36,787 bases of DNA, taken from Campylobacterales bacterium. Its GTDB lineage: Bacteria > Campylobacterota > Campylobacteria > Campylobacterales > JALSKU01. Position 1 is the stretch's first letter; every line of letters begins with the position of its first letter. The notes below the pieces were generated by a model that saw only the letters and a program-made list of their open reading frames with translations, was not told the DNA's origin and made no database searches. The stretch covers positions 1 to 36,787 of the forward strand of contig JALSKU010000202.1 of NCBI GenBank assembly GCA_026988685.1, written 5' to 3'. The position numbers and the translations under genes were made by a program. Positions 16,543 through 24,923 of this stretch are shown one piece after another.

Positions 16543-17930
16543 TTTATCTCCTCTATAAGATCATTTGGGCTTAAAGAGTAGTTTGCTTTTTTGTAGGCTT
16601 TTGCAGCAAAACTGTGTGCCAAAGAGGCGCTGATGGCAGCTTCCAAAGTCTGATATTCTTGAGAAAGAAGTGCACCTATAAGACCTGTCAAAACATCTCC
16701 GCTTCCACCCTTGCTAAGAGTTGGCGAGCCAAAGGTGTTGATATAAACTTTTCCGTTTCGGGATATCAAGGTATTGCTACCCTTTAGAAGCAAAACTACA
16801 TCTTTGTATCTTTTTGTAAACTCTCTTGCAAGCTCAAATCTTCTCCTTTGCACCTCCTTTACATCGATATCTTCTATCTTAAGTAGTTTTAATAGCGAAG
16901 CAAACTCTCTTGGATGAGGTGTTAAAACCAAGTTTTCTCTTTTTTGGAGTATCTCTTCTATCAGCTCATCTTTAAAAAGATCCGCATCAACCACCAGTGG
17001 GATATTTTTATCGTTGATGATCTTATTTATAACTTCTATGTTATATTTTTTACCAAGTCCCATGCCAAGGCAGATTGAGGTTGTATTATGTGGCACACTT
17101 TTTGCCAACATTATCTCTTCAGGAAGTTTTACAGGCTTCTTTGAAAAAATACTACAAAGTCCGCTACCAAAAGCAAATGCCGCTTTTGCAGCTATAATGC
17201 AGGCTCCCTTTTTCTCTCCAAGTATCATCAAAGTATGGCCAAAATCTCCCTTATTGGAGCACTTTTTAACTCTTAGAGGCAGCCTCATATCACTTTTTTC
17301 AAGAACAAAGGTATCCGTGTTACCTTCATAAACTTCCCTACTTACCCCCAAGTCAGCTACTTTTATCTTACCAACAAAATCTTTTGCATTGTCACTAAAA
17401 AGAGTAGTTTTATATGAGCCCATACTGACTGTAACATCAGCCTCAAAGGCTATGGGCGAGGGATTGCCTTTGGTGTCAAGTCCTGTTGGTATATCGCAGG
17501 CTATTTTAAAAGCTTCAAGAGCATTTAGCCTTTTGATAACTTTTACTATCTCTTCGCTTAAAGGTTTATTTAACCCGGAGCCAAAAATGGCATCTACTAC
17601 TATGTCACTTTTTGTTATCTCTGCAATCTCTTTGACACCGATAGCCTTTGCTCTATCTAGTTGGGTTTTGCACATATTTGACTTAGCACCAACGGGAAGA
17701 TAAAGACTTACATCATACTCTTTGTAAAGAATCCGTCCAAGTGTCACTCCGTCAGCTCCATTGTTGCCGGGACCGCTTACTATAAGCAAGGAACTGCCTC
17801 TTTTAAATCTTTTTCTTATCGCTTTAGCAAGCCCTAAAGCTGCATTTTCCATCAAAATATCTTCATTTAGCAAAAACTCATCATAGCATCTTTTATCAAG
17901 TGTATAAACTTCATCAAAAACTTTGTGCAT
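16533..17930 (-). CDS. nnr: Bifunctional NAD(P)H-hydrate epimerase / ADP-dependent dehydratase
   Basis: Repairs hydrated NADH and NADPH. The N-terminal YjeF_N epimerase domain (about 1-210) has VSGPGNNGADGVTLGRIL and VDAIFGSGLNKPL. The C-terminal carbohydrate-kinase-like dehydratase domain (about 220-465) has the ATP/ADP site TPHPREFASLLK, LLKGSNTLI and the catalytic TLSKGGSGDVLTGLIGALL. Length matches the fused family. An AAGGA site precedes ATG by five bases. It leads the nnr-purN-small membrane protein operon, divergent from the ferritin-like gene. Confidence 0.93.
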   Translation of the reverse strand: MHKVFDEVYTLDKRCYDEFLLNEDILMENAALGLAKAIRKRFKRGSSLLIVSGPGNNGADGVTLGRILYKEYDVSLYLPVGAKSNMCKTQLDRAKAIGVKEIAEITKSDIVVDAIFGSGLNKPLSEEIVKVIKRLNALEAFKIACDIPTGLDTKGNPSPIAFEADVTVSMGSYKTTLFSDNAKDFVGKIKVADLGVSREVYEGNTDTFVLEKSDMRLPLRVKKCSNKGDFGHTLMILGEKKGACIIAAKAAFAFGSGLCSIFSKKPVKLPEEIMLAKSVPHNTTSICLGMGLGKKYNIEVINKIINDKNIPLVVDADLFKDELIEEILQKRENLVLTPHPREFASLLKLLKIEDIDVKEVQRRRFELAREFTKRYKDVVLLLKGSNTLISRNGKVYINTFGSPTLSKGGSGDVLTGLIGALLSQEYQTLEAAISASLAHSFAAKAYKKANYSLSPNDLIEEIKCL

Positions 17931-17958
17931 AGCTATCCTTTATACTAAACATGTCATA

Positions 17959-17964
17959 ATTATA
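17959..17964 (-). promoter_or_regulatory. Candidate -10 box of the nnr operon
   Basis: TATAAT on the minus strand about 29 bases before the nnr start codon, in the 127-base divergent gap. No clear -35 element. Confidence 0.4.
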
Positions 17965-18011
17965 GCATATTGAGTAAGATATGGCAGAAAATTATTTTAT
18001 TTTAAGAAAAA

Positions 18012-18026
18012 GATTATATAATTATC
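18012..18026 (+). promoter_or_regulatory. -10 box with PerR/Fur-like palindrome before the ferritin-like gene
   Basis: GATTATATAATTATC is a 15-base imperfect palindrome (five of seven pairs match) containing TATAAT at 18017-18022. It resembles the TTATAAT-n-ATTATAA box of PerR, and the downstream genes encode peroxide-handling diiron proteins. AAGGAG at 18047-18052 is the ribosome site. AT-richness makes chance matches likely. Confidence 0.35.
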
Positions 18027-18057
18027 AAAAGAAAAAAATTATCATTAAGGAGTAAAT

Positions 18058-18576
18058 ATGGCAAAGAGAGGAAACTCTATCATAAAAGGTATAGAGATAG
18101 ATGAAGTGATTAAGCTTTTAAACAGAGCTTATGCAGATGAGTGGTTGGCGTATTATCAATACTACATAGAAGAGAAAGTTGTTACAGGTATAATGAGTAA
18201 GTCAGCTGTGACAGAGTTAGCAGAACACGCTGCAGATGAACTAAGACATGCGGATATGGTGGCAAATAGGATTATGCAACTTGGCGGAACTCCGCTTTTA
18301 AATCCAAAAGATTGGTTTACTCACACAAACTGTGGGTATGAAGAGCCTAAAAACTTTGATGTTTTGGCTATACTTGATGATGCCATAAAGGGCGAGCAGT
18401 GCGCTATCAGCACCTACTCAAACATAGCTGAGATAACAAGAGATAAAGATATAGTAACTTACGATATAGTAAGTCAGATTTTGGCTGACGAGGTTGAGCA
18501 TGAAGAGGATCTTCAAGCTCTTTATGATGATATAAATGATTTTGTAGATCAAGTAAAAAGCACAATAAAGGGATAA
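18058..18576 (+). CDS. Ferritin-like diiron protein (bacterioferritin/Dps-like)
   Basis: A 172-residue four-helix protein with carboxylate ligands in the usual spacing: Glu in ADEWLAYYQYYIEEK, ExxH in AADELRHADM, Glu in AIKGEQCAISTY and ExxH in LADEVEHEEDLQ. It also has the NPKDWFTHTNCGY loop. The ligand set suggests oxidation of Fe(II) by O2 or H2O2, either storing iron or removing peroxide. It does not match classical Ftn or Dps motifs, so the subclass is uncertain. The next gene, desulforubrerythrin, starts four bases after its stop, suggesting a joint oxidative-stress operon. Confidence 0.8.
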   Translation: MAKRGNSIIKGIEIDEVIKLLNRAYADEWLAYYQYYIEEKVVTGIMSKSAVTELAEHAADELRHADMVANRIMQLGGTPLLNPKDWFTHTNCGYEEPKNFDVLAILDDAIKGEQCAISTYSNIAEITRDKDIVTYDIVSQILADEVEHEEDLQALYDDINDFVDQVKSTIKG

Positions 18577-18579
18577 AAG

Positions 18580-19239
18580 ATGAGACAGTATGAAACATAT
18601 AGATGCAATAAATGCGGTAACGAGGTAGAGGTTCAAAGTGTAGGCGGCGGTAAGCTTGTTTGTTGTGGTGAAGAGATGGAGTGTATTACAGAAAATCTAA
18701 CGGCAGTCAATCTTATGAAAGCATTTGCAGGAGAGTCTCAGGCAAGAAACAAGTATGAGTTTTTCGCTGATGTAGCCGAGGAAGAGGGACTTCATAGGAT
18801 AGCAAGGTTCTTTAGAGAAGCAGCAGAAAATGAAAAGTATCATGCAAGAGCAGAGTTTAAAGCTTATAACAAATTAGTGCACGGAGTGGAGCTTGACAAT
18901 ACAAAAGCCAACCTCCAATACGCAGCCGATGGTGAAAGATATGAGCACGAAACAATGTATCCAAACTTTGCAGCCATTGCAAAAGAGGAAAATCTTAAAG
19001 ATATAGCAAGATTGTTAAGTGCTATAGGTAAAGTTGAAGTAGAACACGAGGCTGAATATCTTGCTCTTAAGCAAGCCTTGATAGATGAGGGCTTTTTTGA
19101 CAGCGATCAGGATGAGTTTTATGTCTGCGAAGTCTGCGGATATGTTCACAAAGGCAAAAAACCTCCAAAAGCCTGTCCTCTATGCAAAGCTCCACAGGAG
19201 TATTTTAAGAAAAGATGCAAGGATGTAACTGTAGGGTAA
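18580..19239 (+). CDS. rbr: Desulforubrerythrin-type peroxidase (Dx-Rbr-Rd fusion)
   Basis: Three iron modules lie in order. An N-terminal desulforedoxin-like domain has Cys pairs in YRCNKCGNE and LVCCGEEM. The central rubrerythrin diiron domain (about 40-180) has [33 protein letters not shown] and [13 protein letters not shown]. The C-terminal rubredoxin domain has [11 protein letters not shown] and [11 protein letters not shown]. It should reduce H2O2 to water with electrons passed through the rubredoxin-like sites. The same domain order is known for the C. jejuni desulforubrerythrin Rrc. Length (219) is normal and all Cys ligands are present. Confidence 0.92.
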   Translation: MRQYETYRCNKCGNEVEVQSVGGGKLVCCGEEMECITENLTAVNLMKAFAGESQARNKYEFFADVAEEEGLHRIARFFREAAENEKYHARAEFKAYNKLVHGVELDNTKANLQYAADGERYEHETMYPNFAAIAKEENLKDIARLLSAIGKVEVEHEAEYLALKQALIDEGFFDSDQDEFYVCEVCGYVHKGKKPPKACPLCKAPQEYFKKRCKDVTVG

Positions 19240-19240
19240 G

Positions 19241-20743
19241 CTATCTTTTTCTATAGCTTAGAGCCTCAAGTATATGCTTTTTATCTATATCCTTAGAGTT
19301 TTCAAGATCCGCTATGGTTCTTGAGACTTTAAGGATTTTATTGATGCCTCTTTGAGTAAGGGAAAATTTAGCTATCGCACTTTTTAAAATCTCAACAGCT
19401 TCAGGGCTTAAAACACAGAATCTCTCTATATCTTTCTCTTTCATCTTTCCATTTAACTCTTCTTGACCCCTTCTTTTTTGTGCCAAAAAGGCACTTTTTA
19501 CCAATTTAAACATATCTTTTGAGCTGATGCTTGGTTTATCATCTTCACCAACTTCACTCATTTGAACATAAAGATCTATCCTGTCTAAAAGTGGCTCGGA
19601 GAGCCTGTTTTTATATCTTTGTATCTCTAGTTCCGTGCATCTACACTCTTTGCTTTGGCTCAAAAGATTACCGCAAGGGCAGGGGTTTTGTGCTGCTACA
19701 AAGAGAAACTTTGTCTTATACTCCACTTTAGAGTTTACTCTGGATATCAAAACCCTGTGATCCTCTAAAGGCTCTCTTAAACTCTCCAATACACTCTTTT
19801 GAAAATGGGGAAACTCATCGAAGAATAAAACTCCATTGTTAGCCAAGGCAATTTCACCCATTTTTGCACCTTTACTGCCCCCTCCAAAGATACTTGGCCT
19901 ACTTGATGTATGATGAGGGGACCTAAAATTTCTGATAGGTTTAAAGGTTATCTCCTCTTCGTTTATAGAGCTTAGTCTCGCATTTTCAAGTATCTCTTCC
20001 AGGCTCATAGGCGGCAAGATATATCTTAATCTTTTGGCGCACATACTTTTGCCACACCCGGGACTTCCTTCAAAGAGGATATTGTGCATTCCGGCTGCTG
20101 CTATCAGTGAAGCTCTTTTGGCTATTTCCTGTCCTTTGACATCCAAAAAATCTATCTCAAACTGCTCTTTATAGTAGTATTTCTCTTTGTTGACCTCTAA
20201 AAAATCAAACTCCAACTCTTTGGGCTTGTCGAACTTTTTATCGCTGTTTTTGAAAAAATCGATAGTATCTTGTAGATGTTCACAAGTGGCTATCTCTATC
20301 TGTGGTATTTTGGAAACTTTCTCAAAGCTCTCCTTTGGGATAAGCACCTTTTTTATCTTTCTATCTTTTGCCAGCGAAAGAATGATAGGAAAAATCATAG
20401 CGGTATCTTTGACTTTTCCATTAAGCCCAAGCTCCCCAAAAACAAAGATATCTCCAAATTTATAAGGCTCATTTTGCAATGCAATGGAGAGTGCAAAACT
20501 AAGGTCGAAGTGACTTCCCTCTTTTTTGAGATCCGAAGGAGAAAGGTTTATGGTGATCTTTTGTGGAGGGAATTTGTAATTTAGTGCCAAGAGGGCTGAC
20601 TTGACCCTGTCCCTTGACTCTTGGATGGATGTATTGGCAAGTCCAACTATACTAAATCCTGGAAGTGCTCTAACAAAGCTACTTTCAACTTCAACGATCT
20701 TAGCCTCGCTGATATCTAAGGTAGCACACTTTATCAGTTTTAT
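19241..20743 (-). CDS. comM: ComM / YifB-type Mg-chelatase-like AAA+ helicase, non-ATG start
   Basis: AAA+ helicase that extends branch migration during natural transformation. The Walker A is EGSPGCGKSMCAKRLRYILP, Walker B is NGVLFFDEFPHF, and sensor parts follow at LFVAAQNPCPCGN with the CPCG cysteines. The C-terminal region has RGINKILKVSRTIADLE. The conserved N-terminus continues upstream of the first ordinary start (TTG at 20590): KLIKCATLDISEAKIVEVES, LPGFSIVGLAN and SRDRVKSALLALNYKFP. In that frame the only starts after the stop at 20749-20747 are ATA (20743) and CTG (20737); relatives have ATG where ATA stands. AAGGG lies eight bases before ATA. Full length about 500 residues is normal. 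It overlaps def by four bases. Confidence 0.88.
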   Translation of the reverse strand: MKLIKCATLDISEAKIVEVESSFVRALPGFSIVGLANTSIQESRDRVKSALLALNYKFPPQKITINLSPSDLKKEGSHFDLSFALSIALQNEPYKFGDIFVFGELGLNGKVKDTAMIFPIILSLAKDRKIKKVLIPKESFEKVSKIPQIEIATCEHLQDTIDFFKNSDKKFDKPKELEFDFLEVNKEKYYYKEQFEIDFLDVKGQEIAKRASLIAAAGMHNILFEGSPGCGKSMCAKRLRYILPPMSLEEILENARLSSINEEEITFKPIRNFRSPHHTSSRPSIFGGGSKGAKMGEIALANNGVLFFDEFPHFQKSVLESLREPLEDHRVLISRVNSKVEYKTKFLFVAAQNPCPCGNLLSQSKECRCTELEIQRYKNRLSEPLLDRIDLYVQMSEVGEDDKPSISSKDMFKLVKSAFLAQKRRGQEELNGKMKEKDIERFCVLSPEAVEILKSAIAKFSLTQRGINKILKVSRTIADLENSKDIDKKHILEALSYRKR

Positions 20744-21255
20744 TTTTTAGCCCTTTGCTTTTTTTTCCACTCTTTTTCAAACTTTTTTCTTTTTAGATAT
20801 GAGAGTTTTTCTATGAAAAGATGTCCTTTTAGATGATCCATCTCGTGCTGAAAAGCTACGGCTAAAAGCCCATCGCACTCCTTGACTATTTTATTGCCAA
20901 ATCTATCAAAGTATTCTACTCTTATCCACTCTGCCCTCTCAACATCATCATAATAGTCAGGTACACTAAGGCACCCTTCTTGATAGACGATAGAGCCTTT
21001 TTTTTCTACAATTTTCGGATTGATAACTTCTATGAGGTCCTCTTTTTTTTGCTCATCATTTTCATCAGGTAGAAGTATAAGAAGAGTATTTAGCGGCACT
21101 GCAACCTGTATAGCAGCTAAGCCTATACCGTTTTTTGCAGTCATTGTTTCATACATATCATCCAAAAGAGAGTGTAACTCTTCATCAAACTTCTCTATAT
21201 CTTTTGAGGCAAGTTTAAGCCTTTTGTCAGGATATGTTATAACCTCTCTTATCAC
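20740..21255 (-). CDS. def: Peptide deformylase
   Basis: Removes the formyl group from nascent N-termini; a metalloenzyme acting at the ribosome exit. All three motifs are intact: NGIGLAAIQV, EGCLSVPDYYD (metal-binding Cys) and AFQHEMDHLKGH (two metal His and catalytic Glu). The GTG at 21255 is preferred: it shares its G with the TAG of the GGDEF gene and has GGAGGAG just upstream. It gives VIREVITYPDKRLK, the usual N-terminus. A longer start at 21276 lies inside the upstream gene. The Lys-rich tail is typical for this phylum. Confidence 0.94.
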   Translation of the reverse strand: MIREVITYPDKRLKLASKDIEKFDEELHSLLDDMYETMTAKNGIGLAAIQVAVPLNTLLILLPDENDEQKKEDLIEVINPKIVEKKGSIVYQEGCLSVPDYYDDVERAEWIRVEYFDRFGNKIVKECDGLLAVAFQHEMDHLKGHLFIEKLSYLKRKKFEKEWKKKQRAKK

Positions 21256-22322
21256 TACTCTCCTCCCTCTTTGCAAACTTTGTATATATCTTTATTTTTA
21301 CCGGTTTCACTCATAGCTTCCAAGGCACAATTGATAGACTCTTCTATCTCTATATCTTTTTTGATAAGAGCTATACCTATGCCGATATCTATATCGACCT
21401 CCATATCGTTTAGTATGATATTCGCATTTGTTAGAAGCTCATGCATTCTTATAGAGGCTTTTTTTGTACTTTCCAGGTCAGTATGTCTTAAAAGCATGAT
21501 GAAACTATTTTCACCAAAGTAGGATATGATGTCATTTCTCCTGGAAGTCTTAAGAAGCATTTTTGCTATCACTCTAAGGAGAAATATTTTATCTTTTTGA
21601 TATGGCAATTTCAATAAAACACTCTCTTTAACCTGAAGAGTAACGATGCAGCTTTCGTGTTTAAACTTGATGATCTTTTCTCTCTCTTTTTTGGCTTGCT
21701 CTATAAAGTATCGTTTGTTATATACACCAAATCTTGTATCAAAAATCGTACTGTTTTCTATATTTTTGAAGATTTCTCCGGCTTTTTTATACTTCTCTTG
21801 CAAAAGTTCTATCTGCTTGTCTATACTGCTTAAAAACTGCGACAATTTGGTATTGAAACTGCTGGCACTATTTTTTATCACCAAAGGATTGTCGTTTTCT
21901 TTCAGTTCATTGTGCGTTTCTATGCTTAGTTGTTTTATGAGTCTTATATTTTTGTATATGCTGTTTACAACTTTTATAACACTATTTATACTTATAAATA
22001 TCTCTTTTACATCTTTTTCTATCTCTACCCTGTTTTCGCTGTAATTACTCTCTTCAAATTCCAAAAGCTCTTGTATCTTTTTTTGAAAATCGATACTCTT
22101 TTCATCTAAAAGTTTTTCAAAATATATCCTATAGTTATCCGGGGTAGGCGGTAAAGAGTCATTTATAAGCTTTTTTAAGACAAATATAGCAAATCTCTCT
22201 ATCTCATTAGCTGAAGAGTTTATGTCTATTTTTATGGAGACCTTTTCGTGTTGCCTTGACTCTACTTTTTTAGATCCACTCTTATTCGCGTTTTGGGTTA
22301 TCCTTTTTTCAAGTAGAGCCAC
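21255..22322 (-). CDS. Degenerate GGDEF-domain protein
   Basis: The first 180 residues are helical and charged, with no clear sensor domain. The C-terminal 165 residues keep a GGDEF fold: FDTRFGVYNKRYFIEQAKKE, then LLRVIAKMLLKTSRRNDIIS, then YFGENSFIMLL where the GGDEF active-site loop should be, and GIGIALI near the end. GENSF lacks the Gly-Gly and both acidic residues needed to make cyclic di-GMP, so the domain is probably not catalytic and may bind nucleotide or partners. GTG start with AAGGAG six bases upstream. It is embedded between clpP and def, whose products handle protein quality and maturation. Confidence 0.8.
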   Translation of the reverse strand: MALLEKRITQNANKSGSKKVESRQHEKVSIKIDINSSANEIERFAIFVLKKLINDSLPPTPDNYRIYFEKLLDEKSIDFQKKIQELLEFEESNYSENRVEIEKDVKEIFISINSVIKVVNSIYKNIRLIKQLSIETHNELKENDNPLVIKNSASSFNTKLSQFLSSIDKQIELLQEKYKKAGEIFKNIENSTIFDTRFGVYNKRYFIEQAKKEREKIIKFKHESCIVTLQVKESVLLKLPYQKDKIFLLRVIAKMLLKTSRRNDIISYFGENSFIMLLRHTDLESTKKASIRMHELLTNANIILNDMEVDIDIGIGIALIKKDIEIEESINCALEAMSETGKNKDIYKVCKEGGE

Positions 22323-22335
22323 TGCATTCTCCTTT

Positions 22336-22917
22336 TTACTTCTTCTCTAATACTTTATCTATAAGTCCGTACTCTTTTGCTTCGCTTGAACTCATAAAAA
22401 AGTCTCTTTCTGTATCTTTTTCTATCTTTTTTATGGTTTGCCCCGTGTTTTTGGCAAGTATCTCGTTTAGTATCTTTTTTAGCCTTAATATCTCTTTTGC
22501 CTGTATCTCGATATCTGTTGCCTGACCCTGAGCTCCACCTAAAGGCTGGTGTATCATGATCCTTGCATTTGGGAGAGCATATCTCTTGCCTTTAGCTCCG
22601 CAACTTAGTAAAAATGCACCCATAGAGGCAGCTTGACCTATACAGATAGTAGAGATATCAGGGCGGATATAGTTCATAGTATCATATATGCTAAAACCGC
22701 TTGTGATAACTCCTCCTGGAGAGTTTATATAAAGATATATATCTTTTTCCGGATCTTCAGCCTCTAAAAAGAGCAGTTGTGCCACCAAAGATGAAGCGAC
22801 TTGATCATTGATCTCGCCGCTTAACATAACGATCCTGTCTTTTAGAAGTCTTGAGTATATATCGTAACTTCTCTCTCCTCTACCGGTTTTTTCAACCACA
22901 TAAGGGATATAACTCAT
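22336..22917 (-). CDS. clpP: ATP-dependent Clp protease proteolytic subunit
   Basis: Serine protease forming the two-ring chamber of ClpXP/ClpAP. The catalytic Ser lies in [15 protein letters not shown], His in [15 protein letters not shown] and Asp in [13 protein letters not shown]. The N-terminal [20 protein letters not shown] is the conserved propeptide/axial loop region. The 193-residue length is normal. It begins three bases after the tig stop codon, so trigger factor and ClpP are co-transcribed, as in many bacteria. Confidence 0.97.
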   Translation of the reverse strand: MSYIPYVVEKTGRGERSYDIYSRLLKDRIVMLSGEINDQVASSLVAQLLFLEAEDPEKDIYLYINSPGGVITSGFSIYDTMNYIRPDISTICIGQAASMGAFLLSCGAKGKRYALPNARIMIHQPLGGAQGQATDIEIQAKEILRLKKILNEILAKNTGQTIKKIEKDTERDFFMSSSEAKEYGLIDKVLEKK

Positions 22918-22920
22918 ATA

Positions 22921-24225
22921 TTACTTATCCTCTTCAAGTTTTAGTAGTTTTACAAAAAGTTTATCTTCAACCATAGCCATCTTTATAGCCGGCAAGAGTC
23001 CCTGTTTTTGGTAGTATTCGAGGTATTTTTTAGGATCTTGTCCTTGTTGCATCGCCTCAAAATAGATAGCCTGAGTTACTTCGGTATCACTGACATCAAC
23101 ATCATTTGCCTTAGCAAGTTCATCGACTATAAATGTAAGTTTCACGCTATCTTTTGCTTCCGGCTCAAACTCTTTTCTAAGCTCTTCAACTTTGTCAGGG
23201 TTTTCCTGAAGCTCTTTTATCTCATCTTCTGTTTTGCTTTGCAAAGAGTTTCTGAAACTCATCTCTACCTCTTGATCCACTACACTTTTTGGGAGATCAA
23301 AGTTTATCTTCTCTATCAATAGTTCAGTTAGTTTCGGTTTTAGCTCGTCTATGTACTGTTTATTCAGTTTTTCTCTTCTTATCTGTTTTTTAACGCTTTT
23401 CTCAAGATCCTCTTGGGTTGGATGCTCAATATCAGGTAAAAATCTTTTTAGCAACTCTTCATCACTAATATCAGGAAGCCTTTTCTCTTGGATTTTATGC
23501 AAAGTTACTTTAAAAGTTGCATCTTTTCCCGCCAACTCTTTTGAGCCGTACTCTTTTGGAAAAGTGACACTTATCTCTTTTGTTTCGCCTTTTTTCATGC
23601 CTATTAGTGCATCTTCAAAGCCCGGGATAAAGCTACCGCTTCCTATCTCTAGTGAGTAGTTCTCAGCCTTTCCTCCTTCAAAAGCTTTGCCATCAACAAA
23701 ACCCTCAAAGTCTATAACAGCCACATCACCCTCTTTAAGCTCTCTATCCTCTTCTACATCTTTTAACTTCGCGGCACTTTTTAGAAGCTCGTTTATCCTT
23801 TCCTCTATCTCTTTTTTTGTTACTCTTGGAGTTTTTACTTCCGGCAAACACTCTTCTATATTGGATATATCAACTTTTGGTCTAAAGGATATCTCAAACT
23901 CGATCTCGATACTACCGTCATCATTTTTTTCATATTTGGTGACAATCGGCTCACCTAAAGGAATCTCTTCACTGGCATCCAACTCTTTTATAGCTGTTTT
24001 TACAATCTCTTGAAAGATTTGAGATATACTGTCTTGCTCTATGTTCTCTTTATATAGTTTTTTTACAACCGCTGCAGGAGCTTTACCTTTTCTAAAACCG
24101 TCTATCTTAACATCTTTGGCAATTTTTTTAGCGATTTTATTCTCTTGCTCCTCAACTTTCTCCTTCGATACTTTTGCCTCTACTTTTGCATTGGCACTAT
24201 CAACTTTTGTAGCCTTTATTTCCAT
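22921..24225 (-). CDS. tig: Trigger factor, ribosome-associated chaperone
   Basis: A 434-residue three-domain chaperone and peptidyl-prolyl isomerase. The N-terminal ribosome-binding domain carries the signature KDVKIDGFRKGKAPAAVVKK. The FKBP-type PPIase domain (about 150-240) contains EGDVAVIDFEGFVDGKAFEG and LEIGSGSFIPGFEDALIGMK. The C-terminal region is a long helical substrate cradle. An AAGGAAACAG ribosome site precedes ATG. It leads the tig-clpP-GGDEF-def-comM operon, divergent from folE. Confidence 0.97.
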   Translation of the reverse strand: MEIKATKVDSANAKVEAKVSKEKVEEQENKIAKKIAKDVKIDGFRKGKAPAAVVKKLYKENIEQDSISQIFQEIVKTAIKELDASEEIPLGEPIVTKYEKNDDGSIEIEFEISFRPKVDISNIEECLPEVKTPRVTKKEIEERINELLKSAAKLKDVEEDRELKEGDVAVIDFEGFVDGKAFEGGKAENYSLEIGSGSFIPGFEDALIGMKKGETKEISVTFPKEYGSKELAGKDATFKVTLHKIQEKRLPDISDEELLKRFLPDIEHPTQEDLEKSVKKQIRREKLNKQYIDELKPKLTELLIEKINFDLPKSVVDQEVEMSFRNSLQSKTEDEIKELQENPDKVEELRKEFEPEAKDSVKLTFIVDELAKANDVDVSDTEVTQAIYFEAMQQGQDPKKYLEYYQKQGLLPAIKMAMVEDKLFVKLLKLEEDK

Positions 24226-24338
24226 CTGTTTCCTTTTTTAAAAATAATTTTATAGTAATATATCAAAATTTTGCTTTTTTATCATTTAAAAAGCAAAAAT
24301 GAGTTATGCTTTATCCATATTTTTTTAAAGGTTAGGCA

Positions 24339-24914
24339 TTGTCAAAACAAGAAAAATTTGAAAAAGCTGTCAAGGAGATACTTGAGCTTATAGGAGAAGA
24401 TTCCAGCAGGGAAGGGTTGAAAAAAACACCGACTAGAGTTTTTAAAGCTTTTGAGTTTTTAACAAGCGGGTACAAGCAGGATCCAAAAGAGGTCTTAAAT
24501 CAGGCGTTGTTTGAAAGTAGCAACAATGAGATGGTGATAGTCAGAGATATAGAGTTTTACTCTTTGTGCGAACATCATCTTCTGCCCATCATAGGCAGAG
24601 CTCATGTGGCTTATATACCGGATGGAAAGGTGGTAGGCCTTTCAAAGATACCAAGGCTTATAGAGGTATATGCTAGAAGGCTTCAGATACAAGAGCAGCT
24701 AACAGAGCAGATAGCTGAAGCCATTAGTGAAGTGATAGAGCCAAAAGGGGTCGGAGTAGTTCTTCAGGCAAGACACATGTGTATGGAGATGAGAGGCGTG
24801 CAAAAGGCATACAGCTCAACTACCACTTCGGCTCTAAGAGGCATATTTTTAAAAGAGAAGACTAGAAAAGAGTTCTTTGATATCATCAACGCACCCCAAA
24901 CAAACAGGTTTTAG
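24339..24914 (+). CDS. folE: GTP cyclohydrolase I
   Basis: First enzyme of tetrahydrofolate synthesis: GTP to 7,8-dihydroneopterin triphosphate. Zinc ligands and active site are visible: [20 protein letters not shown] (Cys, His, His) and [14 protein letters not shown] (second Cys). The [19 protein letters not shown] segment is also characteristic. 191 residues is normal. The start is TTG with an AAAGG-type site about nine bases before it. It is followed by fliI ten bases on. Confidence 0.96.
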   Translation: MSKQEKFEKAVKEILELIGEDSSREGLKKTPTRVFKAFEFLTSGYKQDPKEVLNQALFESSNNEMVIVRDIEFYSLCEHHLLPIIGRAHVAYIPDGKVVGLSKIPRLIEVYARRLQIQEQLTEQIAEAISEVIEPKGVGVVLQARHMCMEMRGVQKAYSSTTTSALRGIFLKEKTRKEFFDIINAPQTNRF

Positions 24915-24923
24915 GAGTCAAAT

